A stretch of 64,000 nt of DNA from NCBI RefSeq assembly GCF_018314255.1, contig NZ_CP073066.1, positions 1,984,001-2,048,000 of the forward strand. The letters are read 5' to 3'. Below the pieces are notes generated by a model. The model saw only the letters and a program-made list of their open reading frames with translations. It had not been told where the DNA came from and made no database searches. Both the position numbers and the translations under genes were made by a program. This document shows positions 27,602 to 39,111 of the stretch, one piece after another. How positions within the stretch are numbered: position 1 is the first letter of the stretch; every line of letters begins with the position of its first letter. Source of the DNA: Lentilactobacillus buchneri. Lineage in GTDB: Bacteria; Bacillota; Bacilli; Lactobacillales; Lactobacillaceae.

Positions 27602-28254
27602 TGGAACGAATTAAAATTGCCCTTACTAAAGGCCGAACCGAAGATCAAGTGGTCCCATTACTGGAAGCAGCTGGGATTAACTGCGAGGGGATTCGCAACA
27701 AGCAACGGCGGCTGATTTTCGATGAAGATCCCCGTTACGAAATTATCCTGGTTAAAGGCCCGGACGTCCTGACCTATCTTAACAGCGGTTCGGTTCAAAT
27801 CGGGATTGTTGGCAGCGACATCCTGGCCGAACAAGAAAATTTCCAATACGCAATGTTGGATCTCAACGTCGGCAAATGCCGGTTTGTCTTGGCATCAACC
27901 AAAGATTTCAATCCCCAGGCCCACCGGCGCAAAATAATTGCCACCAAATATCCCAACATTACCAAACGGTATTTTCAAGGGATTGGCGAAGACGTTGAAA
28001 TCATCAAAATTGAAGGGTCGGTTGAACTGGCGCCATTGATTGGCCTGGCCGACGCGATTGTCGATATTGTCGAAACCGGCAACACCCTGCGTGAAAACAA
28101 TCTCCAAGTCTTCGCAAAACTACAGCCAGTCAACACCAAAGTCGTGGTTAATCGATTGGCACTTCGCCAGTACCAACCTCAAATCAAAAGCTTGATTGCC
28201 AGCCTCGCCAAGGCCGACGATCAACTGATCCAATCCAAATTAATTAAGGAGTGA
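27598..28254 (+). CDS. hisG: ATP phosphoribosyltransferase catalytic subunit, short form HisG
   Basis: A 218-aa enzyme for the first step of histidine synthesis, ATP plus PRPP to phosphoribosyl-ATP. It lacks the C-terminal ACT-like regulatory domain of long HisG, as expected with HisZ present. [39 protein letters not shown] and [20 protein letters not shown] are characteristic. An in-frame ATG follows directly at 27601. The next gene is hisB, where hisD would be expected. Confidence 0.94.
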   Translation: MMERIKIALTKGRTEDQVVPLLEAAGINCEGIRNKQRRLIFDEDPRYEIILVKGPDVLTYLNSGSVQIGIVGSDILAEQENFQYAMLDLNVGKCRFVLASTKDFNPQAHRRKIIATKYPNITKRYFQGIGEDVEIIKIEGSVELAPLIGLADAIVDIVETGNTLRENNLQVFAKLQPVNTKVVVNRLALRQYQPQIKSLIASLAKADDQLIQSKLIKE

Positions 28255-28259
28255 GCAAA

Positions 28260-28844
28260 ATGCGAACAGCAACGATTTCTCGCAACACAAATGAAACCCA
28301 AATTGAATTAAGTCTCAACTTGGATGACTATTCAAAGATTCAAATTGATACCGGAATTGGCTTTTTCAATCATATGCTGGATGCATTTGCCCGCCACGGC
28401 CGCTTCGGGTTGGTGGTCAAAGCCAAAGGAGATTTAGATGTTGACCCGCATCACACCACAGAAGACGTTGGGATTGCTTTGGGACTGGCACTCAAACAGG
28501 CGTTAGGCGATAAAGCAGGCATCGAACGATTTGGCTCCGCCTTAATTCCGCTTGATGAAACTCTCAGTCGAGTGGTTATCGATTTGTCCGGCCGGTCTTA
28601 TCTGGTATTTAAAGCCGAATTTGCCAACGACCACCTGGGCGGCTACGATACCGAAGTCACTGAAGACTTCTTCCAAGCATTCGCCTTCAACGCTGAAATG
28701 AATCTTCACGCAGAAGTTTTATATGGCAGAAATACCCACCACAAAATTGAAACACTTTTCAAGGCGCTGGGCAGATCCCTTCGAGCAGCTGTGACCATCA
28801 ATCCAGAAATCAAGGGGATCCCGTCGACTAAGGGGGTTATCTAA
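28260..28844 (+). CDS. hisB: Imidazoleglycerol-phosphate dehydratase HisB
   Basis: A 194-aa Mn-dependent dehydratase (step 6), without a fused phosphatase. [28 protein letters not shown], the second [15 protein letters not shown] and [15 protein letters not shown] carry the paired histidine metal sites. The start is ATG 28260 with AAGGAG 8 nt upstream; the in-frame GTG at 28251 overlaps the end of hisG and the ribosome site. The stop overlaps the hisH ATG (TAATG). Confidence 0.94.
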   Translation: MRTATISRNTNETQIELSLNLDDYSKIQIDTGIGFFNHMLDAFARHGRFGLVVKAKGDLDVDPHHTTEDVGIALGLALKQALGDKAGIERFGSALIPLDETLSRVVIDLSGRSYLVFKAEFANDHLGGYDTEVTEDFFQAFAFNAEMNLHAEVLYGRNTHHKIETLFKALGRSLRAAVTINPEIKGIPSTKGVI

Positions 28845-29470
28845 TGATCACAATTATTGATTACGACACTGGCAATACCCGCAACGTTAAAAACGCCTTG
28901 GATTTCTTGGGCGTTCCCAATCAATTATCTGCCGATCCCAGTGAGATATTGACGGCTGATGGATTAATTCTGCCGGGTGTCGGCGCCTTTAAAAAAGCCA
29001 TGGATTCTTTAAATGAACGTGGTTTAGTTCCGGTGATTCAACAGGCTGCCGATGCAGGAATCCCAATTTTAGGGATTTGCCTGGGAATGCAGATTCTGTT
29101 TGATAAAAGTTATGAATTTGGTGAGTCAAACGGTCTGGGGTTAATTGCCGGTGAAGTGGTGCCGATTCCTGAGAATTTGGGGGTCAAGGTCCCTCACATG
29201 GGCTGGGATCAAAACCAGTCTCAGCAGACCGATGCACTTGGAGATGGGTTCGACGGTCAGTTCAGTTACTTTGTTCATTCCTACTACGTTCAAACGGCGG
29301 CCGAAAACATTGTTTCGACAGTCGATTATGGCGTCCAGATTCCAAGTATCGTGCGAAAAGACAATGTTATTGGTTTTCAATTTCATCCTGAAAAGAGTGG
29401 TGAAGTTGGACTGAATGGTTTGGCAAAATTCAAGGAGATGGTTGAAAATGCAGATTATTCCCGCAATTGA
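28844..29470 (+). CDS. hisH: Imidazole glycerol phosphate synthase glutaminase subunit HisH
   Basis: A 208-aa class I glutamine amidotransferase that feeds ammonia to HisF. The triad is visible: Cys in ILGICLGMQ, His in GFQFHPEKSG and the following Glu. DYDTGNTRNVKNAL opens the protein. The end overlaps the start of hisA by 23 nt. Confidence 0.95.
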   Translation: MITIIDYDTGNTRNVKNALDFLGVPNQLSADPSEILTADGLILPGVGAFKKAMDSLNERGLVPVIQQAADAGIPILGICLGMQILFDKSYEFGESNGLGLIAGEVVPIPENLGVKVPHMGWDQNQSQQTDALGDGFDGQFSYFVHSYYVQTAAENIVSTVDYGVQIPSIVRKDNVIGFQFHPEKSGEVGLNGLAKFKEMVENADYSRN

Positions 29471-30176
29471 CTTAAAGAATCAACAAAGTGTCCGGCTTTA
29501 TCAGGGTGATTTCCAACAGACAACCGTTATTAGCAAGTCGCCCTTACAACAGGCAGTGGCAATCGATTCTGCCGGCTTGAAAAATTTGCATCTCGTTGAC
29601 TTGGATGGCGCCAAGTCAGGACGGCCGGTCAATCGGGCATTGATCGAACAAATCTGCGCCCAAACTGATCTCAAAGTTGAAGTTGGCGGCGGAATTCGCT
29701 CACTCTCCCAAATTAATACTTACCTGACATCAGGCGTTAACCGCGTGATTCTGGGGTCAGCAGCCCTGAACAACCCCAAGTTGGTGCAGCAGGCCATCGA
29801 ACAATTTGGCGCTGATCAAATCGTCGTTGGCATTGACGGCAAGGATGGTCGGGTGGCCGTTTCGGGCTGGCTGGAACAAAGTTCCGTGGAAATGGGTGAA
29901 CTGATGGCCTCAATGGTGGCCTTTGGTGTCAATACCTTCGTGGTAACGGATATTTCCCGGGATGGGACGATGACTGGGCCCAATACCGCTCAGCTCAGTA
30001 GCCTGCAAGCCAAATTTCCTCAAGTCACCGTGGTGGCTTCCGGTGGCATCCGTAACGTTTCAGATCTTGAGGATTTGCAAACCGCTGGGATTAAAGCAGC
30101 GATTGTCGGTAAAGCAATGGCAACGGGTGATTTACCGCTCGATGTCTTGGCGGAGGTGAATACCAGTGTTAGCTAA
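29448..30176 (+). CDS. hisA: ProFAR isomerase HisA
   Basis: A 242-aa TIM-barrel isomerase (step 4). It begins [20 protein letters not shown] and has [17 protein letters not shown] and [14 protein letters not shown], with the two catalytic aspartates in AIDL and DISRDGT. The start is ATG 29448, preceded by AAGGAG, giving a 23-nt overlap with hisH. An upstream start at 29415 would enlarge the overlap and lacks a site. Confidence 0.94.
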   Translation: MQIIPAIDLKNQQSVRLYQGDFQQTTVISKSPLQQAVAIDSAGLKNLHLVDLDGAKSGRPVNRALIEQICAQTDLKVEVGGGIRSLSQINTYLTSGVNRVILGSAALNNPKLVQQAIEQFGADQIVVGIDGKDGRVAVSGWLEQSSVEMGELMASMVAFGVNTFVVTDISRDGTMTGPNTAQLSSLQAKFPQVTVVASGGIRNVSDLEDLQTAGIKAAIVGKAMATGDLPLDVLAEVNTSVS

Positions 30177-30924
30177 ACGAATTATTCCTTGTTTGGATGT
30201 TGACCACGGCCGAGTGAAGAAGGGGGTCAACTTTGTCAATTTGCAGGACGTTGGTGATCCAACCGAGATTGCGGCTGCCTATCAACAACAAGGTGCCGAT
30301 GAGCTGGTGTTTTTGGACATCACCGCGACCAATGAGAAGCGTAAGGCGATCGTTGAGACCATTGAAAAAGTCGCCAGCCAAGTCTTCATGCCGCTGACAA
30401 TTGGTGGCGGCATCCATAGCGTCGACGATATGCAAAATCTGCTGAAAGCCGGCGCCGATAAGACAGCCGTTAATTCAGCCGCTGTCAGCAACCCCCAGTT
30501 AATCACGGCCGGAGCTGAAAAATTTGGCGCTCAATGCGTTGTGTTAGCCATTGATGCCAAATGGAATCCAGAATCCGGGCAGTATGATGTGTACGTCAAC
30601 GGCGGCCGTCAACGCACGAATTTAAATGCGATTGAGTGGGCCAAAAAAGGGGTTGCGCTCGGAGCCGGTGAACTCTTAGTTACCAGCATGGATAAAGACG
30701 GCACCAAGAGTGGTTATGATATTAACCTGTACAAACAGCTAACCGCTGCCGTGAACGTACCGGTGATTGCTTCTGGTGGCTGTGGGCAACTGGGTGACTT
30801 TGCTGAAGTCTTTGACCAAGCAGATGTTGACGGTGCTTTGGCAGCCTCGGTCTTTCACTTTGGTGAACTGACGATTGCTGATGTGAAAACTGATTTACGC
30901 AAAGACGGGGTGATCGTACGATGA
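30166..30924 (+). CDS. hisF: Imidazole glycerol phosphate synthase cyclase subunit HisF
   Basis: A 252-aa TIM-barrel cyclase (step 5) that makes IGP and AICAR with HisH ammonia. [46 protein letters not shown] and [10 protein letters not shown] are family marks. GTG start at 30166, 7 nt after GGAGGTG, overlapping hisA by 11 nt. The stop overlaps the hisI ATG. Confidence 0.95.
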   Translation: MLAKRIIPCLDVDHGRVKKGVNFVNLQDVGDPTEIAAAYQQQGADELVFLDITATNEKRKAIVETIEKVASQVFMPLTIGGGIHSVDDMQNLLKAGADKTAVNSAAVSNPQLITAGAEKFGAQCVVLAIDAKWNPESGQYDVYVNGGRQRTNLNAIEWAKKGVALGAGELLVTSMDKDGTKSGYDINLYKQLTAAVNVPVIASGGCGQLGDFAEVFDQADVDGALAASVFHFGELTIADVKTDLRKDGVIVR

Positions 30925-31256
30925 AACCTGATTTTGAAAAATATTCAGACGGCCTGGTACCGACAATTGTGATTGATGACAATACCAAACAAGTGTTGAT
31001 GATGGCCTATGTTAATGAAGAAAGTTTCAATTTGAGTATGCAAACCAGACAAACCTGGTTTTGGTCTCGAAGTCGCCAAGAATTGTGGCACAAGGGTGAA
31101 ACTAGTGGCAATACGCAAGAAATCGTTTCAATCGATATTGACTGTGATGAAGATACTTTATTGATGAAAGTGATTCCGGCCGGACCGGCATGTCATACCG
31201 GGCACACCAGCTGCTTTTACCGGACCATTTTACCGGAACCAACCAAGGAGGAATAA
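30921..31256 (+). CDS. hisI: Phosphoribosyl-AMP cyclohydrolase HisI
   Basis: A 111-aa monofunctional enzyme for step 3 (opening of the purine ring). [36 protein letters not shown], the metal-binding [10 protein letters not shown] and [13 protein letters not shown] are typical. HisE is a separate gene here, not fused. ATGA overlap with hisF. Confidence 0.95.
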   Translation: MKPDFEKYSDGLVPTIVIDDNTKQVLMMAYVNEESFNLSMQTRQTWFWSRSRQELWHKGETSGNTQEIVSIDIDCDEDTLLMKVIPAGPACHTGHTSCFYRTILPEPTKEE

Positions 31257-31259
31257 TAT

Positions 31260-31580
31260 ATGCAAGATTTAGACGAACTTTATCAATTAATTTTGGAACG
31301 CAAAAACAACCCCGAGAAGGGCTCATACACCGATTATTTATTTACCAAGGGTCTCGATAAGATCCTGAAAAAAGTGGGTGAAGAAGCAACCGAAGTGGTT
31401 GTGGCTGCGAAGAATCCGTCCGATCCCGACTTTATTTTGGAAGTTGCCGATTTGGCCTACCATGTCGAAGTTCTGATGGCCCAACGCGGAATTACCCCCG
31501 ACCAGATTAAGCAGGAGCTTGCCAGCCGTGAAGGCAAAAAAAGCATCACCAAGGATCGTAAACAAATTAAGGAGTGGTAG
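31260..31580 (+). CDS. hisE: Phosphoribosyl-ATP pyrophosphatase HisE
   Basis: A 106-aa all-alpha MazG-like pyrophosphatase (step 2). [30 protein letters not shown] and [18 protein letters not shown] carry the metal-binding glutamates and aspartate. AAGGAGG lies upstream of the ATG. It ends three bases before hisC. Confidence 0.94.
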   Translation: MQDLDELYQLILERKNNPEKGSYTDYLFTKGLDKILKKVGEEATEVVVAAKNPSDPDFILEVADLAYHVEVLMAQRGITPDQIKQELASREGKKSITKDRKQIKEW

Positions 31581-31582
31581 GA

Positions 31583-32659
31583 ATGGTCAAAGAAGCCGTC
31601 AAAAATCTGGAACCGTACGTTCCTGAACTCACTTTGGAACAGATGAAGAAGCAAAAGGGGCTGGATAAGTTAGTCAGAATGTCCGCCAATGAAAACGCCT
31701 ATGGCACCTCTGGTGACGTGGCCAAGGCACTGGACAAGTGGCACTATCGCGATGCCAATCTGTATCCCGACAGTAACGCTGATGAGCTGCGGGAAATTAT
31801 TGCTTCCCAGTTTGATATCAACGCCGACAAGTTGATCTTTGGCAACGGCTTGGATGAAATTATCGAATTGCTGTCGCGGGTGATTCTTGAACCCGGGGAT
31901 GAAGTTTTGGATCCGGCACCAACTTTTTCAGAATATGCCCTGCATGCAGAAATTAAGGGTGCCAAAATCAAATCGGTTGGGCTGGACGACTCCGGCCGGA
32001 TTGATTTAAAAGCAATGGCCCGCTCAATTTCTTCCAAGACCAAAATGATCTGGATTTGTAATCCCAACAATCCTACCGGAACTTTTCTGGAGGCTGATGC
32101 CATCCGGGCATTTGTCGAAGATGTTCCCGAAGCGATCACGGTAATTGTTGACGAAGCCTACATTGATTTTACCGGCGGCATCCATGACTCGGTCATCCAG
32201 TTGACCAAGGAATTTAAGAACCTGGTGGTTTTGCGGACATTTTCCAAGGCTTATGGTTTAGCCAATTTCAGGGTGGGCTTTGCCGTTTGCTCAGATCCAT
32301 TGATTGGCTATCTGCAGGCAGCGAGGTTACCGTACAACCTGAGCACCTTTGCTGAAATTGCGGCAACCGCGGCATTTAAAGACCAGTCATTCGTCGACAA
32401 TACCGTCAAAAAAGTCATTGCCGAACGCAAAAAGTGGGAACATTTCTTAATCAAAGCCGGCTTGCCGTTTTATGACTCGGCAACCAACTTTATTTTCTTC
32501 CAAGTGAAGGGTGGGGATGCTGATGCGCTTCATGAATATTTGTTGGAAAATGGTTATTTACTTCGGAACGGTTTACGCAAGGACTGGCTGCGAGTTACCA
32601 TCGGCAGACCGGAAGACAATCAAGCCGTTCAAAAATTGATTGCCGATTATCTTGCTTAA
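31583..32659 (+). CDS. hisC: Histidinol-phosphate aminotransferase HisC
   Basis: A 358-aa fold-type I PLP aminotransferase (step 7). MSANENAYGTSG, CNPNNPTGTF, VDEAYIDF and the PLP lysine in RTFSKAYGLANFRVG are present. The start is ATG 31583, 8 nt after AAGGAG; an upstream GTG at 31574 overlaps hisE and the site. It is the last gene of the his operon. Only a weak hairpin (GCATTC/GAATGC at about 32692-32708, no good T-run) follows. Confidence 0.93.
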   Translation: MVKEAVKNLEPYVPELTLEQMKKQKGLDKLVRMSANENAYGTSGDVAKALDKWHYRDANLYPDSNADELREIIASQFDINADKLIFGNGLDEIIELLSRVILEPGDEVLDPAPTFSEYALHAEIKGAKIKSVGLDDSGRIDLKAMARSISSKTKMIWICNPNNPTGTFLEADAIRAFVEDVPEAITVIVDEAYIDFTGGIHDSVIQLTKEFKNLVVLRTFSKAYGLANFRVGFAVCSDPLIGYLQAARLPYNLSTFAEIAATAAFKDQSFVDNTVKKVIAERKKWEHFLIKAGLPFYDSATNFIFFQVKGGDADALHEYLLENGYLLRNGLRKDWLRVTIGRPEDNQAVQKLIADYLA

Positions 32660-32761
32660 ACATTTACTTACAAAAAGTAGCATTCATTTCGAGAATGCGT
32701 TAATATTAGTTTTACTGGAAATTACGACCTTCAACTCGTGGATTCTCCAGAATCTAATTGA

Positions 32762-33901
<1,140 letters not shown>

Positions 33902-33905
33902 TCTG

Positions 33906-33937
33906 AAAAAGTTGACGATTGTCGTCAACTTTTTTTG
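33906..33937 (+). terminator. Intrinsic terminator of mnmA
   Basis: AAAAAGTTGACGA pairs with TCGTCAACTTTTT around TTG, followed by more T residues. Confidence 0.9.
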
Positions 33938-34060
33938 TGGGCTGATTGCGCTTGTTAGGAAATGCAACAGTGATTCCTGGATAATCGTTATCATCAGTTG
34001 TTACTTTTAATTGAGCTTCAAAATAAAAACAAATTTTTCATTATAAATCTCGTTAGGCTT

Positions 34061-34089
34061 TTGAAATCGAACCGTTTTCCTGTCATAAT
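34061..34089 (+). promoter_or_regulatory. Promoter of the phosphatase-TPR-recD2 unit
   Basis: TTGAAA (34061-34066) and CATAAT (34084-34089) with a 17-bp spacer, 35 bp before the TTG start. Confidence 0.75.
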
Positions 34090-34123
34090 GTAAGAAGCTA
34101 ACAGCAGTTTGGAGGAATGTCAT

Positions 34124-34780
34124 TTGACTAAGTTGTACTTTGTTCGCCACGGGAAAACTGAATGGAATCTTGAAAGCCGTTATCAGGGTGCCGGCGGCGA
34201 TTCTCCGCTGCTGGCTCAGAGTTATACGGAAATGGATCTGTTAGGCAAACATTTTCAGAAAACCGATTTTGCCCACATTTATTCCAGCCCGATTAAGCGT
34301 GCTCGGGTGACGGCGGCTCGAATTGACCGCAAATTAAAGAGCCATCCGGATATTTCACTCTTATCCAGGTTGGAAGAATTTCACTTGGGGAAAATGGAAG
34401 GCCAAAAGTTTGCCGATGTTGAGCAGGCTTACCCCGAAGAGTTTGAGGACTTCCGCAACCATCCCGATTTGTACGATCCAAAGGCCATCGGTGGGGAAAG
34501 TTACTTGGATGTGATTAACCGCATGACGCCGGCAATCACTTCAATTGTTAAGGCCTACCCGGATCAAAATGTGATGATCGTCAGTCACGGGGCTGCGCTT
34601 AACGCTGAGATCAATGCGTTGCTGGGTGTGGGACTGCCCAATTTACGAAAACGCGGCGGCCTGGCAAACACCAGCACGACGATTTTGGAAAGCACAGATG
34701 AAGGACAATCCTATCAACTGATTGATTGGAACGACACCAGTTATTTGAACAAAAAATTAGACCCGACAGATTTGGTATAG
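34124..34780 (+). CDS. Histidine phosphatase (phosphoglycerate mutase) family protein
   Basis: A 218-aa protein with the phosphohistidine motif LYFVRHGKTEWN at the N-terminus, YSSPIKRARVTAARI, and the second catalytic histidine in VMIVSHGAALNAEI. Small monomers of this kind are usually phosphatases rather than true cofactor-dependent glycolytic mutases, but the substrate cannot be read from sequence. The start is TTG 34124, 7 nt after GGAGGA; the upstream in-frame TTG at 34109 overlaps the site. Confidence 0.88.
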   Translation: MTKLYFVRHGKTEWNLESRYQGAGGDSPLLAQSYTEMDLLGKHFQKTDFAHIYSSPIKRARVTAARIDRKLKSHPDISLLSRLEEFHLGKMEGQKFADVEQAYPEEFEDFRNHPDLYDPKAIGGESYLDVINRMTPAITSIVKAYPDQNVMIVSHGAALNAEINALLGVGLPNLRKRGGLANTSTTILESTDEGQSYQLIDWNDTSYLNKKLDPTDLV

Positions 34781-34788
34781 GTGACAAT

Positions 34789-35529
34789 ATGGCAAATAAT
34801 TCAGATAAAATTAAAAAATTACAAGCAAAAAATCAAGCAAATCAGCGTAAATATACTAAGAAGCGCGAGGCTGAAGAGGCGAAAGCCAAAGCCACGATTC
34901 ATAAACTAGTTGAAAAAGTGGATCACGAACCCGACAATTATCACAATTACTATGATTTAGCGACGTTCCTGGTTGAAGCTAAAGATTACGAGCAGGCCGA
35001 AGAGCTTTTAATGAAGGCACTCGGCTTATTTGACAAGTCCAACCAAGACGTCAAAGATACCCTGAAATTTGGTCTTGGAAATGTCTACTATGCCGCGGCG
35101 GAATACGATAAAGCCATCAAAATCTTCCAAGAAATCGAAGACAAAAAGCTTCAGGCCGAATCCTATATTATGCTGGCCCAAAGCTATATGGCCAAGGGTG
35201 ACAACAAGCGGGCGATGGTCTTTGCTTTATCGGCTCAAAGTGCCCGGCACGATGACCCTGACGTCAACCAAATGATTGGTGACAATCTCTTGGCCCTGGG
35301 TAACTTTGCCCAAGCGGGGGACTTTTACGATATCGTCTTGAAAACAGAGCCTGAAAACGGCAAAGCCAACTTTAATCGCGGCCTGGTTGCCATGGTGAAT
35401 GGCGAAGATTTTGAAAACTATTTTGCAAAAGCCAAGCAGGCTGATCCGGCTTATTTTGAAAAGGGTCAACAAAAGTTGAAAGATATTGAAAAAGTGATCC
35501 AGATCAACAAAGACAAGCCGAAGAAGTAA
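34789..35529 (+). CDS. Tetratricopeptide-repeat protein
   Basis: A 246-aa soluble protein. A basic N-terminal coil (IKKLQAKNQANQRKYTKKREAEEAKAK region) leads into about five TPR units from residue ~45 (YHNYYDLATFLVEAKDYEQAEELL, FGLGNVYYAAAEYDKAIKIF, AESYIMLAQSYMAKGDNKRA and more). TPRs are protein-interaction scaffolds; the partner is unknown. The gene sits between the phosphatase and recD2, as I recall from other lactobacilli. AGGTGA precedes the ATG closely. Confidence 0.85.
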   Translation: MANNSDKIKKLQAKNQANQRKYTKKREAEEAKAKATIHKLVEKVDHEPDNYHNYYDLATFLVEAKDYEQAEELLMKALGLFDKSNQDVKDTLKFGLGNVYYAAAEYDKAIKIFQEIEDKKLQAESYIMLAQSYMAKGDNKRAMVFALSAQSARHDDPDVNQMIGDNLLALGNFAQAGDFYDIVLKTEPENGKANFNRGLVAMVNGEDFENYFAKAKQADPAYFEKGQQKLKDIEKVIQINKDKPKK

Positions 35530-35556
35530 ATGTCAGCATGAGTAAGGAGGACCGTC

Positions 35557-38040
35557 TTGGACCATTCAATAGATTTATTTGGCTCAGAACAGAATAATCA
35601 CGAACCACAATATGTCGATGGCCGATTAAAGGCGATCTTCTTTTCGAGTAATGACAGTTTTTATAAAGTCGTCTTAGTTGAAATTACGGAGACCAATGTC
35701 AATTGGCCGGAAGACGAAATCGTCGTCACCGGGAACTTTGGCGATTTGGTTGAAGAAAACAGCTATCATTTCACCGGCAAATTAGTCGATCATCCCCGTT
35801 ATGGCAAGCAATTTCAAGCCAGCAACTACACCAGTGTGATCGCCACTACCAGAGAAGGGGTCGTCAAATATTTATCAGGCGATCAGTTCCCCGGCGTTGG
35901 TAAGAAGACTGCCGAACGGGTGGTGGATGTTCTTGGCGATGATGCGATTGAAAAGATTACCGCGGATAACCGTGTCTTGGATGACGTTCCCATCAGCGCC
36001 AAATTGCGATCGGCAATTATTGAAAATCTTGACGCCGATGATAACTTGGAAAAGACCATTGTTGGACTGAACAGCTATGGTTTTTCGAGTGCGATTGCTT
36101 CGGCGATTTACCAAAAATATCATGAAGATGCTTTGAAAATCATTTCTGATAATCCCTACCAATTAGTCGAAGACATTGACGGCATCAGCTTCAAAAAAGC
36201 CGACGCCATTGCCCTTCGATTGGGGATTGTGCCGGATTCCAACGAACGGATTCGTGCCGGATTGATGTATGCGATTGATGAATTATGCCTTCAAAATGGG
36301 GACACATATACCACAACCGCCCCATTGATTCAAACTGCCACGAGCCTTCTGGAGGGGAATTCCCAGCAGCAGATTCCTGGGAAAAAGTTGGCCGAGAGTT
36401 TGGTTGAACTGGCTAAAGAAGGCAAGGTTGTCGGCGAAGAAGACCGCATTTATTTAACCCGGCTATACAACGCCGAAGTCCAAATTGCCGATCATTTGAA
36501 CCGGGTGATCAAAAATCAGGATGATGAAGATCATCTCAAAGAAGATGCGATCAAAAAGCAATTGCGAGTCGTTGAGAAGCAGTTTGATATTAATTATGAT
36601 GATTCCCAAGTTGCCGCGATTGTCCAAGCCATCCAGTCACCGGCATTTATTTTGACCGGTGGCCCGGGAACCGGGAAAACCACCATTATCAACGGCATTG
36701 TCAACACATTTGCCCGACTACATGAGTATTCACTGGATATTAATTCCTATAAAGACAAACCGTTTCCAATCGTGTTGGCCGCACCAACCGGTCGAGCCGC
36801 CAAGCACATGACTGAATCTACCGGGTTGCCAGCCAGCACCATTCATCGACTGCTTGGTTTGAACGGCCGTGAGTCCAACGACACCACTGGTACGAAGGAT
36901 ATTGAAGGGGCACTATTAATCATTGATGAGATGTCGATGGTTGATACTTACTTGTTCAGGTCGTTAGTTCGGGCAATTCCCAACCATATGCAGGTGGTTT
37001 TGGTTGGTGACCAGGATCAATTACCATCAGTGGGACCAGGCCAGGTATTCCACGATTTGCTGGTTTCTAAGCAGATTCCGGCCATGCAGCTGAATACAAT
37101 TTACCGCCAGGAGAAGGGCTCATCGATTATCCAATTGGCTCACGATATTCATCGGGGGCAGCTGTCGGAAAATTTCACTCAGAACCAATCCGACCGCTCG
37201 TTTATCCCATGTAACGAGTACCAGATCTCTTCGGTCATTGAACAGGTCACTAAACGTGCCAAGCAAAAAGACTTCGGCTTGATGGACGTCCAGGTTCTGG
37301 CACCGATGTATCGCGGTCGAGCCGGAATTGACAGGCTAAATGACGTGGTTCAAGAAGTCTGGCAGGGTGATCCAACTGGTAAAAAGTCGGTTACGATCAG
37401 AGAACACACTTATCGAATTGGCGACAAAGTGCTCCAGCTGGTTAATAACCCTGAAAATAACGTCTTCAATGGCGACATTGGGATCATTGTGGGGATGGAC
37501 GCCCCTAAAGGACAGCAAGTTCCCAATAAGATTACGATTGATTTTGATGAGACCGAAGTGACTTATGAGAAGAATGAGTGGACCCAATTCACCTTGGCTT
37601 ACTGCACGTCGATTCATAAAGCTCAGGGTAGTGAATTCAAGATGGTGATTTTACCAATCGTTCGGCAGTTCTCCCGGATGCTTCAGCGCAACTTACTGTA
37701 TACGGCCGTGACCCGAGCCAGCGACTTTTTGATTATGCTGGGTGAAAAAGAGGCCTTTGAACAATGTGTCCGCAACGTATCGGTTAACCGGCAGACCAGT
37801 TTGGTCAAACGGCTGGTAGATACAATTGGCATTCAGCCGCAATCAAAAAGCGCTGACGGAGAGCCGGAAGCTGAGGATCAAAAGCAATTGCCGACTGGCA
37901 CGCCATCAGCCCAAGAGACTGATGATGCTAAGGCCGATAATCTGCCCGATCATTTAACCACAGCGGTTATCAATCAAAATCTGATTGACCCGATGATTGG
38001 CATGGGGGATGTCACTCCCCGCGATTTCTTGAAGTCATAG
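35557..38040 (+). CDS. recD2: ATP-dependent RecD2-type DNA helicase
   Basis: An 827-aa SF1B 5'-3' helicase of the RecBC-independent RecD2 family. An N-terminal OB-like region, helix-hairpin-helix segment (FPGVGKKTAERVVD), Walker A GGPGTGKTT near residue 368, Walker B LLIIDEMSMVD, GDQDQLPSVGPGQV, YRQ and the C-terminal TLAYCTSIHKAQGSEFK with AVTRA are seen. A disordered acidic tail ends the protein. It limits recombination and mutagenesis in Bacillus. TTG start at 35557, 6 nt after AAGGAGG. Confidence 0.94.
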   Translation: MDHSIDLFGSEQNNHEPQYVDGRLKAIFFSSNDSFYKVVLVEITETNVNWPEDEIVVTGNFGDLVEENSYHFTGKLVDHPRYGKQFQASNYTSVIATTREGVVKYLSGDQFPGVGKKTAERVVDVLGDDAIEKITADNRVLDDVPISAKLRSAIIENLDADDNLEKTIVGLNSYGFSSAIASAIYQKYHEDALKIISDNPYQLVEDIDGISFKKADAIALRLGIVPDSNERIRAGLMYAIDELCLQNGDTYTTTAPLIQTATSLLEGNSQQQIPGKKLAESLVELAKEGKVVGEEDRIYLTRLYNAEVQIADHLNRVIKNQDDEDHLKEDAIKKQLRVVEKQFDINYDDSQVAAIVQAIQSPAFILTGGPGTGKTTIINGIVNTFARLHEYSLDINSYKDKPFPIVLAAPTGRAAKHMTESTGLPASTIHRLLGLNGRESNDTTGTKDIEGALLIIDEMSMVDTYLFRSLVRAIPNHMQVVLVGDQDQLPSVGPGQVFHDLLVSKQIPAMQLNTIYRQEKGSSIIQLAHDIHRGQLSENFTQNQSDRSFIPCNEYQISSVIEQVTKRAKQKDFGLMDVQVLAPMYRGRAGIDRLNDVVQEVWQGDPTGKKSVTIREHTYRIGDKVLQLVNNPENNVFNGDIGIIVGMDAPKGQQVPNKITIDFDETEVTYEKNEWTQFTLAYCTSIHKAQGSEFKMVILPIVRQFSRMLQRNLLYTAVTRASDFLIMLGEKEAFEQCVRNVSVNRQTSLVKRLVDTIGIQPQSKSADGEPEAEDQKQLPTGTPSAQETDDAKADNLPDHLTTAVINQNLIDPMIGMGDVTPRDFLKS

Positions 38041-38082
38041 GTTTATCAGTGAATTCTTAACAAGTTCAAGCCGAAATTATGG

Positions 38083-38088
38083 TAGAAT
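38083..38088 (+). promoter_or_regulatory. Extended -10 promoter of prs
   Basis: TATGGTAGAAT (hexamer 38083-38088) in the 86-bp gap before prs; the -35 region is weak. Confidence 0.6.
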
Positions 38089-38126
38089 TTAAATAAATAG
38101 GTAAAGAAGAATACTTGGAGGAAATC

Positions 38127-39086
38127 ATGGCCGAATCAAAAACGCATCCCAATCTTAAATTATTTTCTTTGAATTCCAACCGCCACTTGGCTGAGGAAAT
38201 TAGTAAAGCAGTCGGTGTGCCGCTTGGCAAGTCAACAGTTGAAAAGTTTAGCGATGACGAAATTAAAATTAGCGTCGATGAGAGTATTCGCGGTGATGAA
38301 GTTTACATCATCCAATCCGTTTCTGATCCCGTTAATTCTAATTTGATGGAATTATTGATTATGGTGGATGCCGTTCGTCGGGCAAGTGCCAAGTCAATCA
38401 ACGTGGTGATTCCTTATTATGGCTATTCACGTGCCGATCGGAAAGCGCGCTCCAGAGAACCAATTACTGCCAAATTAGTCGCTTCCTTTTTAGAGATGGA
38501 TGGCGTTGATCGCGTGGTTGCCCTTGATCTGCATGCTGACCAGATCCAAGGCTTCTTCAACATTCCTGTTGACCATTTGAAAGCCGATACGCTGTTGGCA
38601 GACTATTTTGTTAAAACCCACAAGAGTTCCGATGTTGTTGTCGTTTCACCGGACCATACCGGTGTTTCGCGTGCACGAAAATTCGCTGAACTTCTGAGTG
38701 CGCCGATTGCGATTATTGACAACCGGTCGCCGGAAGATGCCACCACGGTTCCCGAATCAGTTATCGGGAACGTGAAGGGCAAACGGGCGATTATTGTCGA
38801 CGACATGATCGATACGGCATTTAAATTGACAATTGCTGCCGAAACCTTAAAAAAGGCCGGCGCAACCGATGTCTTTGCGATTGCAACCCACGCTGTCTTT
38901 TCAGGGGATGCCCAACAGCGGCTTCAGGATTCACCAATCAAGAAGGTTATTGTGACAGATTCAATTAGTATTTCCAAAGCTGACCAATTTGAAAAACTGG
39001 AAGTGGTTTCCGTGGGTCAATTATTTGGTGAAGCCATTAACTTGATTCATAATCACAAATCGGTTGGTAAGCTGTTTGGAAGATAA
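38127..39086 (+). CDS. prs: Ribose-phosphate pyrophosphokinase (PRPP synthetase)
   Basis: A 319-aa enzyme making PRPP from ribose-5-phosphate and [69 protein letters not shown] and the PRPP loop [14 protein letters not shown] are diagnostic; the last reads IDTAFK where DTAGT is usual. This, and its location away from glmU, suggests a second PRPP synthetase paralogue (Prs2) as found in several lactobacilli. ATG at 38127, after GGAGG. Confidence 0.93.
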   Translation: MAESKTHPNLKLFSLNSNRHLAEEISKAVGVPLGKSTVEKFSDDEIKISVDESIRGDEVYIIQSVSDPVNSNLMELLIMVDAVRRASAKSINVVIPYYGYSRADRKARSREPITAKLVASFLEMDGVDRVVALDLHADQIQGFFNIPVDHLKADTLLADYFVKTHKSSDVVVVSPDHTGVSRARKFAELLSAPIAIIDNRSPEDATTVPESVIGNVKGKRAIIVDDMIDTAFKLTIAAETLKKAGATDVFAIATHAVFSGDAQQRLQDSPIKKVIVTDSISISKADQFEKLEVVSVGQLFGEAINLIHNHKSVGKLFGR

Positions 39087-39111
39087 AATATTTTACGAGG
39101 TGGTTTAATTT

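Noticed and set aside
32692..32708. Terminator after hisC
   Set aside because: The GCATTC/GAATGC stem is only 6 bp and the following sequence is not a T-run, so I do not call it.
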